NCBI GenBank assembly: GCA_003290165.1
Contig: QNQO01006995.1
Coordinates: 53,417 to 117,416, forward strand
Length of the DNA stretch: 64,000 nt
Origin: Berberis thunbergii
Taxonomy: Eukaryota > Streptophyta > Magnoliopsida > Ranunculales > Berberidaceae
Direction of reading: 5' to 3'
Shown here: positions 20,868 to 31,454 of the stretch, piece after piece
Layout of the letters: the number at the start of each line of letters is the position of its first letter
Numbering within the stretch: position 1 is the first letter of the stretch
Program-made: the position numbers and the translations under genes
The notes under the pieces: model-generated
Seen by the model: the letters and a program-made list of their open reading frames with translations, nothing else
Databases searched by the model: none
Told to the model about the DNA's origin: nothing

Positions 20868-22364
20868 CAGAAGGATAAAGAGAGTGAGCACCATGTTGCA
20901 AATAGACCAGAAGGCAACCTGTTCCTGTGCATGTATATGTGTACCATATAGCACATCACAGCTTCTAAAATCTAAAAATAGTAGATTTAGGAATATCCAA
21001 AGAGATACCATATAACCATTTTGTTCTGAATGAACACATATTTGACAAGGAAAATTCGAATTCAAGCTGATGAGAAACAATACGCACCACTGTGCGACAA
21101 TTCTGTTTTTCTTTTCCCTTTTGGTTTTTTCTCTTTTATATTTCATATTTCTTCCTATTCATAATCAAACTTTATTCGATATGTCACTTTACATGAAACT
21201 TAGCAAATACTTAATGATATCAAGCTAATATTAAAATGTGAAAATTTTCATAACAATCATTATGACATAAATATTCAAGGAACGAAGAACAAAGAGGGGC
21301 GGTTTCAGGGCCTTTTGGTTTTTTTTTCTGTTTGCAGTAGTAGGTAATTGCTCTGTTTTTAGCAGCAGCCCTATCAGGTTCTGTTTCAGCAGCAACTTAT
21401 TTGGTTTTGTTTTTAGCAGTGGTTACACGTCCGTTTGGTAATTGCTCTGAAGTATGTTTGTTGAATTGGGTGTTATTCTTTGGTGAAGTCACTTTTTCTA
21501 AAAATTATGGATATAGTTGAGATTTTTCAGTGACATGCCTAACATATCTATGCATTCCTTATGCTAGATTTTTTCTACCAGTTAGTAGTTTTGATCAAGA
21601 AAACTGCTACGGTGACATTAGAAGATGTGCTTCTTCCTATGGGTTTCTTCTTTGTACTAGATTAGACTTGAGGATAGGCAAGCAAACTTGTTACGCTGCA
21701 ATCCCATTACCGTTGAATGGATTCATGTGCAGTCCTCCCAAGTATAGAATGGTGTCAGATGTAACTTCTTGTAAGTAAGTTCAAAATGTTCTCTTAGGAG
21801 AACTTAAATGCATGAGTAGAAGAAGTCGAGTGTTGCTTGTTTCTTATTCAATTTACTTCCATAGTTCCATACCAACTTTAGCAATCCTCCTAATTTTCAT
21901 AGATTTGAGTATATGTTTTACTTTCTTAGTCAGAAATTTATTCTCATGGTTGAATCTCATACTTCTATACCCAGAAAGTGCTCGAGAGGAACCAAACCCT
22001 TTGTATGGATATTCTTACATACCCCGGTAACAACAAAGTCACCGACATATACAGCTAATGAAATAAAGCCCTAGAAACTGACAGAAGAATATTGCATGAT
22101 CGTATTTACTGGTTTGATTCATGACGTAAGAGCTAACTGAAGTATCCATTCTAATTGGTTACTCAATTCCATTCTTATTATGCTGAACAAAAAAAAAAGG
22201 AAAAAAACACATTCTAGATAAAGCAATCAAACTTCAGTATCCTCAGGGCATGTTTTACATGAGACAGTTGAAGTGAAGAAACTAAAAGGCTAGATTAATT
22301 CTCAAAATTTATCACTTCAACTAACCACATGATAGGTAGAATATTTAAGAGAATGTAAAGGTAC
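20868..22364. other. Intron-like or filler DNA inside CACTA 1
   Basis: AT-rich sequence lies between the unrecognised exon pair and the kinase exon. Open frames at 21,530-21,780 and 21,812-22,030 resemble no family and have no splice or codon support. I see no RNA gene or repeat. Confidence 0.4.
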
Positions 22365-22548
22365 CTGATTCCGGTATGAATAGAAATCATTGGATCCAAC
22401 AATCGTAATATCAAGACCTGCATGAGAAATTCTGTTAGGACTAGGATACTCGAAGTTCATAATCTTAAACAAATGAACAAAAAGCACCAGCAATACCTTG
22501 CAAGAGCAGCTTCTGTAGTACAACACCAAACTGGGCAACAGTTTCAAC
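22365..22548 (-). pseudogene. Two-exon fragment of an unrecognised gene
   Basis: Exon 1 (22,497-22,548) follows acceptor TGTGCATTCAG and ends CAAG before GTATTG. Exon 2 (22,365-22,417) follows TCTCATGCAG and ends CAG before GTACCT. Joined they give 105 nt, an uninterrupted 35 codons containing VETVAQFGVVLQKLLLQ and LDITIVGSNDFYSYRNQ. Clean borders and joint phase suggest real coding exons of a host gene captured by the CACTA element. I do not recognise the family. Confidence 0.5.
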
Positions 22549-23116
22549 CTGAATGCACAAATAAAATGCGTACCCAAAATTGGATACTTTTTACACTAGG
22601 GATGAAGAAATCAAACAAATGGGTATTCAAAAACACCCATTACAAATCCAAACAAAAATCAAGTTCTTAATTTGGACTGAAGCTTCAGAATAAAGTATAG
22701 AGCCAAGCAAATCTATGCACCTTCACAAGTACTTGCCACAATTACCTGCAATTGTCAACCAAGCAAAGTTAGCTTTTATAGCTTGACAAGAAGCTCAAAC
22801 CAATCATGCATTCGAAGAAAAACAAATGCTGGAAAAAATAAGTTTTGTTACTTATAAAAGTTATCATTTAACTTTTCCATTTCCACTCACTCTGAATCTC
22901 CATTGTGAAAGACGTCATTCAAATTGAATTACTAGTTTGCAATCAATTAATAAACAAAGATTGTTGAATTTCATTGACATACGAGACTTTTGCAACATTT
23001 TCAAGCAAAGACTAGGAGCATTTGAGGAAGTTGTTCACAAATGATTACAACTCACCAGGTTACAAATTCATCGCAAGTCACTTACCGAAATAAAAAAAGC
23101 TGTGATGCATGCACAA

Positions 23117-23474
23117 TTAACTGAAATGCTCAGGGTTTTCCCTGCTTTGAATTAGAGGTACCCTATCTTGTCTCCAAACTACTCGCTCTTCACATAGTGC
23201 AGAAGCTACTTCTATATACAATTGATGTTCCTAAAACCGATTATCGAAGGTAGAAACGTTGATTCATTAGTGCACATTATATTTTTGCGCATATTTAACA
23301 ATGATGCGAGCAACCAAATTTAGAAAAGTTAATCTAGGTATAATTACCTCTTGTAGCACCCTCGCAGCCAACTCCTCTGCTGTGTCATTTGCCAGTACAG
23401 GTACAACCCTTTGAGCAAGAATACGACCGGTATCATAGTTTTCATCGACAAAGTGTATAGTGGGACCTGAGTAC
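23117..23474 (-). pseudogene. PUR3: Captured last two exons of GART (phosphoribosylglycinamide formyltransferase, PurN type)
   Basis: Exon A (23,348-23,474) encodes YSGPTIHFVDENYDTGRILA, then VPVLANDTAEELAARVLQE, with donor GTAATT. Exon B (23,117-23,230), after acceptor TTTTAG, encodes EHQLYIEVASALCEERVVW, VPLIQSRENPEHFS and a TAA stop. In the enzyme, which adds the first formyl group in purine synthesis in plastids, this covers the H-x-V-D-E active-site loop and the C-terminus. The N-terminal folate/GAR-binding exons are absent. Splice sites and reading frame are intact, so these exons could serve as the 3' end of a chimeric transcript. It is a fragment, not a working gene. Confidence 0.85.
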
Positions 23475-23922
23475 CTTATAAAGTAAAACATATCCATTTT
23501 CAGAAGTAGATTGACATAATAATAAGAAATCGAATTTTTTTAAAATAAAAATGGAAGGTTAAGAGTTAATTTTGTTTTGTCCAAAAACACTAATAACGGT
23601 TCAGAAGTTAAGAGAGGGGTCAATTAAAATAAATTTGACAAGAGTAGTAAAAGTCTTAGGTCTAGGTAACAAATATGAAAATGTCTTGACACAACCACAA
23701 CTATCATCAAGTATGAAAATTTCACACTGAATCACAACTATGAATGGATGGCAACAAAGAAATGTCTGTAGAATGCATAAAAAAAACTTTTATGCCTACC
23801 TCCAGAAAAGAAACGCCATAGTGGTAAATAATAATATGGCAGAACTATCAAAGTTTCAAGATAACATCCAAAAGTACCCATATTACTGCTTTCAGGTACA
23901 ACAATGAGAAGACGGAACTTAC
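23475..23922. other. Junction between captured AAA ATPase and GART exons
   Basis: The AAA ATPase homology stops after the exon at 23,923 and GART homology starts at 23,474. The 450 bp between are AT-rich, with neither the AAA core exon nor the preceding GART exons. The breakpoint of the two source genes lies here. Confidence 0.5.
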
Positions 23923-26900
23923 AGGAGCTTTTAGAGGTGGAAGCTCGCCATCCTTCTTTACTGGTGGGAGAGATTTTTCTGCTTCAGTTCTATTTTCAGG
24001 AGCCTGGGTCTCACTTTGTGATGTGGGTTTCACACCATTTGCATCGTCCTAGAACATGGGAACAAAAGTAGGTAAAGTCAGGCTAGTGATATTTGTATCA
24101 ACTCCATTGCTCTGTATTGTCAGGGAGAACTCAATCATACAGACCTTGACAGATTCACAATTTGTTTCCAGCTTCAGAGTATCTTTTCCACCGCTTTTAT
24201 CTTCCTGGAATATATCCAATCCATGGGACAAACTGATCCATGATCAGAGAAAAAAAATAGTGTAAAAAGAACCAGAAAAGTTAATAAACTAAATAAGAGT
24301 AAACCCCAAAACAAATATAATAAAATAACTATGCGAATTGGGGCTCACCTCTTAGATGAAATGACAAGTTTTCCATTTCTGTATTCAGGTTCCTTGTTAT
24401 TAATCAAATGATAAGAAATCGCTGACACCACAATTTCTTCAATATAATTACTAAGAACCATTGTGTCTGCAAGACAAATCGAACCAAGATCGTCACACTC
24501 AAGATCGTTCGCAGCAAGTACCTCAGTGATGTGGTTTCTATTATCTTGAAATTGAATCATTTTCATGTTTTCTTCTAATTGATTTTTCCAGCTAACAAGA
24601 TGGCTCTCATCTTCGGGTGGCTTGATGTCAATGTTGTAAGGAAATATCTGGCCGAGTCGTTCATCAAGATCAGTATAATCATTTTCTGAGTCCACTATCC
24701 GTGAACCAAGGATCAATATTGATCCCGATAATTTCTTCAACATTTTTTGGAACATGGTGTATAACCTTGGTGATCAAAAGAGTAGTTTCTCAACATCTCT
24801 TAAATAGAGAACAACAGGACTGGTTTTGGATACGGAAACTAAAGCCTGCATCATGAAGTCAACATCAAACCACAACCATCAACAATTTAATGGAAATATG
24901 GATCATATAGACCTCAGCACTGTATCGTATTTAGAAGTGAAGAGAACTTGAACATCATAGAACATTGGAAGTTGGCCAGAAATTTTACCTTGTAAAGTGC
25001 ATTTACAAGGACTTTTTCGTCGAAAGACCAGCTACTGGCGCGTTTGAGAGGAGCTGAAAATTTTCGGAGGAATCATGAGATAAAGTAAGACTAGAACTAA
25101 ATCTTATAGTTGTTTCAGCCAATGCAAAACTCGAGTGGGCAATCAAACTTTACGATGATCTATGCATTTCTTCTCAGGAAAAAAAGGGGGGAATGGGGAT
25201 GAAAATGTCTTTCTCAAAAACTAAAAGGTTCTATTCAAACGCAGAAACAACTAAAAGAAATGTTTGCAGCAGACTTGCTAAAAACTCAAAGTTTCATCAA
25301 ATTTCCTACTAAGAAAATCAATAAGTAACAAAATATTGTGAACCAACTTCATTATCATATCTTTGAACTTCAAAAGAAGCACCATTTCCATCCTATAAGG
25401 GAATTTCAAAATCCTCGACTCAAAATATATAAATGAAAATTAACACCCCTCTACATTGTCCTCACTTAGTCAACATCGCACAACAAGGTGTGGGATTTTC
25501 TCAAAAGGCTGAGTTGCTAATAGGGGATTCACCACAATTGTGGATCGTTACCACTGTAATTTCCCATTCGAAGTGGGGGATAATACCCCAAGTGCTCCTC
25601 ACACCCGTGCACTATGCATATTAGACAGGATGTTATATCTATTCTCACTGATATTGACCCATTAGACGATGCCACACACTGGTGTTTATTTTGTGACAAT
25701 CAGAGAAGATGTTAATGTTCTTTCATTGTTACCACAGCCGACTCAATGTGGGAAAACACTAACATCTGAAAGACATTATATATGGGTCACATAGTGAATT
25801 AATACAATAGTGATGAGCCCCACACAGCCCAAGGAAGAACAACACGAAAATTTATTGATAGGCACTCCTAATACACTATCACATAGCTAGGCAGGGTGCT
25901 TCCTCCCCCCTGAAAAAAAAAAAAACAGTATGCCTTGGTATATTGAAGCCAAATGATGATCCAGAATGGTTATAGTTTCTTAAGCACTTCTCTGATTATC
26001 AAAAAATGCTAGAACAGGGAAGAAACTGAGCTGTATCATGTATAACAAATCAGAAATATCTATCTTCAGCACATAACTTAATTAAATAACACTATACACC
26101 ACCATTGAACCAGAAAGGTCTACCTTCTATTTCGTATAGACTTAGACATATAAAAATAATCAAACAAACAAACAGAAAATAAATAAATAAAAAAAATGTA
26201 CAATACTCACCACCACCTTTGTTCTCCTCATTTGGGGAGATCAGTGACAGAGAACCAATAAAGCTGGACATTCTCTCCAGTGTTGTCTCGGAGATAGATC
26301 TCTTGAAGGGCTGCAAGAAGAAAAGAAGAAAGACCTTTATACACCAAATGCATAGAATGTATGAGATATAAAAAATAACTGGGATGAAACTCCTCACAGG
26401 CAAAAGAAATGCACTCATATGCCATACAGACGATTACTACCAAGGGCTGGGCTAGAAGTTTAACTTGGCCCAGCTAATAACGCCACCTTAATTTATTTAT
26501 TGTCTGGTCATAGAAGAATATTTACACGAAATTCTATAAAATATATGAGTTAATGTTCCATTTCCTACAAACCTTTAAAAAGAATAAATAAATTGTGTCC
26601 AGAAACTTTATTGTGTATTGTGTTTGTATTTGGGAAAGCTGTAAACAAAAATTTTCTTGAAGTTATATATATCATGTAACATAATTTTGTATGAAACAAA
26701 CATGATTATATCAGTTTCTTACAATAACTGAACAAACATAACCATTCAAACGACACTCTGTAATTTTTTCATAAAATAAACACTTAAAGTTCAATGAATG
26801 TGCTCAAAAGCATCCCAAGTCAACTATTTGCAAAGTCGTCAATCATGATTGATTCTATTTCTGCCTCTTGCCACTTCCCTCCAAAACAAAAAATTTGAAA

Positions 26901-27900
26901 ATCAACTGAACTGCGAATCTTGTAACATAAAACATATAATGAAATAGATACTCGTATTCATTTAAATACATTTTGAATGAAATAAATATTTGGTTTGGCT
27001 ATAAATATAAAGAAAGTTTTTGACATCATTGATATATTAATAGTTTGTTTAGCATATGTGGGCTGGAACCCTATATATGGATGTTAATTCTAAAACAAAT
27101 AGAGATCAGAACCAAACGTTAAGCATTTCATGCCTGGTCACGATGGTGTTTATAGTTCTAAACTTGGAAGTGGTCACCAGTGTGAGATGACACCTGTTTG
27201 CAAAAATTTTGTCTAAGCTAACGCCAAAGGACCCACTGGGCTAAATGAAATATTTTTTACTTTAGCCCTAAGGTAAGCAATTTATCCTTCTCTGTCAATT
27301 CAATTTTATTTTGTAAATATGTTACCAAGCCTATAATCAGGGTAATTTTTGAATGGTAGCACCCACATACAAAAATATATAACATAATATCAAGAAACCA
27401 TACTCATTCGAAGAATTTAAATTTAAGAATCTTATAGTTTCTTTATTGCTGCAGCCATATTTGCTTTGTATCTGTAGGAAGCCAATGACAAAATCCAAAA
27501 AAGCGTTTAGGGAGGATAAGGAGTAAGCATTTAGGCAGGGTAAGTAGAAGACTATGTCTACTAACCTTGAGGGAAAAGTCGGTTGCATCTAATAACAACA
27601 GCTTGGCTTCAAAATAATGTGCTAAAGCTTTGGCAAGCATTTGTTGGTACATCTCTTTGCCAATCAAAAAAATGCCAATTAGGATGACAACCAAATGATG
27701 AATGAATGCAAACTTCCAACATATCAAACAGATCACATGTAAGAAGCAACTTACCAGCAGGGCCTGAGAGCAATATCGAACGACTTGCAGGTGATAAATT
27801 TCGGGTGTACTTGGAGAACTCAGCTTGCTTCAAATGAACAAATGCAGCACTTGTCAATAACACCCGTGTCAGTAAGAAAGACCCATTTTGTGCTTCCCGG
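23923..27900 (-). pseudogene. Captured 5'/middle exons of a DAA1-like AAA ATPase gene
   Basis: Minus-strand exons match the N-terminal half of plant AAA ATPases of the At1g64110/At4g02480 (ATAD1/Msp1-like) type. They are 27,755 to about 27,900 (VLLTSAAFVHLK...ILLSGPA), 27,566-27,654 (EMYQQMLAKALAHYFEAKLL), from 27,471 downward (IQSKYGCSNKE), 26,211-26,310 (PFKRSISETTLERMSSFIGS), 24,989-25,053 (APLKRASSWSFDEKVLVNAL), 24,349-24,845, 24,145-24,232 (LSHGLDIFQEDKSGGKDTLK) and 23,923-24,048. Most borders keep GT/AG. Exon 24,349-24,845 has an in-frame TGA at 24,774-24,776. The donor after 27,471 is lost, and the exon carrying LRRQSS-type sequence is missing. The catalytic AAA core (Walker A/B) is wholly absent. 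Confidence 0.85.
24349..24845 (-). pseudogene. Best-preserved AAA ATPase exon, with premature stop
   Basis: The exon lies between acceptor GATGCAG and donor GTGAGC. It encodes VVLYLRDVEKLLF, a TGA stop, then SPRLYTMFQKMLKKLSGSIL, FPYNIDIKPPEDESHLVSWK, and VLAANDLECDDLGSICLADT. A glutamine or serine codon is expected at the stop. Apart from it the 165-codon exon is open, which argues for recent capture or recent relaxation. Confidence 0.8.
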
Positions 27901-29400
27901 TAAACAAATATCCTAGACCTTCAAATGGGATTGTCGAAGCTAAATCCATGATAAACCAGGTTGACAAGTACCTGGAACATGCATTTGAAATTCATTTATC
28001 AAGCAAAGATGAGGCCTAGTGTTTGAGATAGGTGGGCATCATAAGAGTGCTTACTACAAGTAGAAAAGCTATGCAGAAAAACATTGATGATCTTAATTAG
28101 CTGGGGCTCGTGATATGAACACATAAGGAATGTTCTTGTAGCTCATCAACGTAATAAGGATGTTTTGGTTTGACCTCTGATATATAAATACGGTTTGATA
28201 ACTTTAAAAAAAAAAAAAAAGAGTACGACCGTATCTTGAAAAAAATGCAAGGTATAGAAGCTAAATCATGCATTCTTAAACTTCAATGTGGGCAAATAAT
28301 TGTTGATCTAAGCTGAATCAAATATCAATCGAGGAGGAGTAAATGGTTGTTTTTCTCTCTGGCATCATGCCTTGAAGACCCACCCCTTTGAGAAACAAAT
28401 ACAGTTGGAGAAACAAAAATGCATGGTATAGAAAGACTATAATGTTTGACAAGTAATCAATCTTCATATTAGATACTCACGAACTTGGCCCTTAAGCTTT
28501 ATGTATTGCATAACTTATAAAGGTTACACTTGCATAACTGAACTACTGAAGTGATTGTGATTGTATAGTGTAGCATCTACGACTATATTTTGGGCCCCTC
28601 AAGCACCTAGGCCACATGAGGAGAGATACAAGATGAAATGCATCACGCCCCAAACTACCCAACTCATAACAATATTGCCCAAGCTCAAAGAATTCTAAAG
28701 AAACAAAGACTATGAAAGTTTATTGAAAATTGATGATCTAAGAATGGTGTCGATGAGTGTCTGAACAAATGCCCCTTTGTACGACTGCCCAATTCATATG
28801 GAATACGAACAAGGAATTTGTTTGAAAATGGAGTGTGGTTAAACAGATTTGTTTAGCTTAGACAAAATTCTCACATGAGATCAATCTCGACTAAAGGCTA
28901 TGGATAAATAATGCTCATCGAGTTTACTTGGAATTTTTCAACAGCTAAACGAGGAACAAAAAAAACACTAACTAACTAATGAGCACTTCGAATAGATGAT
29001 TACAAATATGTATCACTTTTTTGTAAAGCATGAATTGATAATTCGAAGAAAAAGTGACCCAAAAAACTAAATGGTGCTGATATATCAACTGTACAATTAA
29101 ATTTCATCACAATGAAATCTGTGTTTTGGTGACAAAAAAACTAAACAAAAAGAAAGGTAAATTTGGATGTAGTCTAAATAATGAAGGTATGTCTTTTGAA
29201 TTGAAAAAAGCTCTATGGTTCAAGTCACTGGTTGTCCAACTAAATGGTGCATTCGTGCTGAATACGAGAATCCATCAACCATTAGAGGGTAAAATTCAAC
29301 AAATAAAAAAGTACATAAATAAGAATATTGATAAGAATAAGAATATTGCCAAAAGGAGATTGATTTCACCTTTTAAGTTTCATGCTAGTTAGGTCAGACA
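27901..29400. other. CACTA 1 internal non-coding stretch
   Basis: The DNA upstream (on the minus strand) of the first captured ATPase exon is AT-rich. A 29,126-29,392 open frame has no recognisable family. I see no gene, RNA or repeat here; it is probably the first intron of the element transcript. Confidence 0.4.
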
Positions 29401-29564
29401 TAAATAAAAAAAACAATCATCGATTGCAGTGGCTAGATTCATGCTAGTTAGGTCAGAGATTGATTCCCTAATTTCATCATAAATAAAAGAGAACCCTAAT
29501 TTCATCATAAATAAAATAGAACCCTAAATTCATCATAAATAAAAGAGAGTGAGAGAGAGAGTAC

Positions 29565-29790
29565 TTGTTCGGTTGCAGTGGTTGATCGATTTTGAAGTCG
29601 AGGGAAGTCGATTGAAGTCGAGGGAGGAGTAGGGAAGTCGAGGGAGCAGGGAAGGAGGGGAGGAGGGAAGTCGAGGGAGGGAGCAAGGAAGGAGAGGAAG
29701 TTGAGTGGAGGGTTTGTGGAGGGGAGCTTCGTTTTTGTCGATGGAAGTCGAATGGAGGGAAGGTCGAGCGCCAAAATAGCTCGCCCAATT
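29565..29790 (-). promoter_or_regulatory. CT-rich 5' leader of CACTA 1 (minus strand)
   Basis: On the minus strand this is a run of irregular CTCCCTCGACTTCC repeats just inside the right subterminal array. CT-rich leaders are usual near plant transcription starts, and CACTA 2 has a comparable CTCGACC-rich leader at 32,560-33,120. Minus-strand ORFs at 29,477-29,846 are low-complexity by-products of the repeats. Confidence 0.4.
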
Positions 29791-29812
29791 TTTTTTTTCA
29801 GCTTTTCATGTA

Positions 29813-30238
29813 GCCACGGTTTCGAGCCGTTGCTAGAGCTAGCCACGGTTTAGAACCGTTGCTAATTTTTTTTTGCAACGGTTTTGAGCCGTTTCTAGAT
29901 TTAGCCACGGTTTAAAACCGTTGCTAAATTTTTTGTTGCAACGGTTTTGAGCCGTTGCTAGATCTAGCCACAGTTTAGAACCATTGCTAAATTTTTTGTT
30001 GCAACGGTTTTGAGCCGTTGCTAGATCTAGCCACGGTTTATAACCGTTGCTAAATTATTTTGTTACAACGGTTTTGAGCCGTTGCTACTATTAGCCACGG
30101 TTTTTAGCCATGCCAACTATACCAACGGTTTTAAACCGTGGCCAGGTTGTTTTTTACCCACGGTTTTAAGCCGTTGGTACTTATAGCTACGGTTTCTGGC
30201 CGTGGCAAATACACCAACGGTTTAGAACTGTGGCCAGC
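29813..30238. repeat. Right CACTA subterminal palindromic repeats
   Basis: About a dozen units of the AGCCACGGTTTxxAACCGTTGC and GCAACGGTTTTGAGCCGTTGC types repeat with a period near 50 bp in the middle. They are closely related to the left array at 19,779-20,325. Confidence 0.8.
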
Positions 30239-30242
30239 TCGG

Positions 30243-30271
30243 CGTTGCTAAACTGCCCTTTTGGTGTAGTG
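30243..30271 (-). repeat. CACTA terminal inverted repeat (5' end of element 1)
   Basis: CGTTGCTAAACTGCCCTTTT then GGTGTAGTG is the complement of CACTACACCAAAAGGGC. It abuts the L1 copy at CTAAGGTC, where CTA may be one copy of the 3-bp target duplication. Confidence 0.85.
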
Positions 30272-30674
30272 CTAAGGTCTATTTTTGCTACACACCGGGG
30301 GACTCCCTTGTCTTTGTGATAGTTTCTAACTAGTTCATGAGCTAGCATGACATTGTCATGAATGTATCTTCCCCTTATTATCGCAAACTGGTTCAAACTA
30401 ACTAGTTTGTGGACTATTCTCTTCATTTTATTAGTCAGGATTTTAGTTATGCATTTGTACAACACATTGCAAGATGAGATCGGTCTGAAATCACCAAGAT
30501 AAGAGGCATTAGTAATTTTAGGAATCAAGGTAATGTACGTGTTATTTACCTCTCCAATCATCCTCTTGCTTCTGAAGAAATTCTGGACTGCCTTTGTAAA
30601 ATCGTCTCCTATGATTCTCCAAGAAGTTTTGAAGAAAAGTGATGAGAAGTTGCCAGGGCCAGAGACCTTATCAG

Positions 30675-31454
30675 CAGTGTTCTAAAAATCAGCCTAGGCG
30701 GCGCCTAAGCGCTAGAAGGTGGAAAACCGCCCAGATTAATGGATAGGCGGGCTGTCTGGGCGGTTTTTGGCAGTCTGGGCGATTCTGGGCAGTCTGGGTG
30801 GGTCTAGGCGGATCTAGGCGGGATCTAGGCGGCCTAGGCGGTCTGGGCGATTTTTTTATTTTTTATTTTTTAATTTTTTTATTTTTTTATTTTTTTTAAA
30901 TTTTTTAATTTTTTTTAATTTTTCAATAAGGCTGATTGTGTTCCTATTTTTTAGAAATAAACTATTTAATTGTTTCCCCGAAAATCTCGGGAATGGGCTT
31001 TGATGATGATGATGATGAAACTATTTAATTGTTTTTTATTCAGTATATTTCTAAATGTAGCAAATGATGATTACTTAATGGAATTCTCAAAGGATCTGCC
31101 GGTACCAATTTTACTAATATAGATTTTATCAAACATAACTGAGGTTATTCATGAAATTTGAAGAAAAATAAAGAGTACACAAATTCAAATTTATATAAAG
31201 TATCCATCATGACCAACTTTAGTCATTTGAGTTTTAATAAATTTTGTTCACGATTGTTAATTTTTCATGTTTTTAAATTTTGCATATGTATATTGGCATT
31301 AAATTGGATGTAATTGATAATGTATTATGCTTAACTTTTGTAAATTATTAAAGTAATAATACAAAACCTAAGACCGCCTAGGTGCCACCTAGGCCCCTGG
31401 GCGCTAGACACCTGCTCGCCGCCCGCCCAGCGCCTAGCGATTTTTAGAACACTG
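30675..31454. mobile_element. Non-autonomous hAT element, copy 2
   Basis: Ends CAGTGTTCTAAAAATC and GATTTTTAGAACACTG lie between CTTATCAG duplications at 30,667-30,674 and 31,455-31,462. At 780 bp it differs from copy 1 by small indels in the CTAGGCGG repeats and T-runs. Sharing the insertion site with copy 1 shows both derive from one insertion followed by duplication of the host L1 DNA. Confidence 0.9.
30976..31017 (+). mobile_element. 42-bp RTE LINE 3' tail inserted in hAT copy 2
   Basis: CCCCGAAAATCTCGGGAATG then GGCTTTGATGATGATGATGATG equals the RTE 3' end. It is flanked by perfect 17-bp repeats AAACTATTTAATTGTTT at 30,959-30,975 and 31,018-31,034. Perfect duplications and the position at the extreme 3' end mark it as a target-primed insertion that aborted almost at once. 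Confidence 0.85.

Larger units (their letters stand above)
19770..30271 (-). mobile_element. CACTA (En/Spm-type) element carrying host-gene exons, minus orientation
   Basis: The right end reads ...GCCCTTTTGGTGTAGTG, the complement of CACTACACCAAAAGGGC, a canonical CACTA terminus. Both ends have arrays of near-palindromic GCCACGGTTTTAAGCCGTGGC-type repeats, as expected for the subterminal binding sites of CACTA transposases. No transposase is encoded inside. Instead the interior holds exons of an AAA ATPase, GART, an unrecognised gene and an ABC1-family kinase, all on the minus strand and reading away from the right (5') end. The left terminus is not clearly preserved. The joint identity as one element is an inference from matching subterminal repeats. 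Confidence 0.7.

Noticed and set aside
21530..22030. Frames of 82 and 72 codons
   Set aside because: No recognisable family; they lie in intron-like DNA on the strand opposite to all captured exons.
29477..29846. Minus-strand frames of 103 and 113 codons near the CACTA end
   Set aside because: Low-complexity proline/serine readings of CT-rich repeats; the leader interpretation is better supported.
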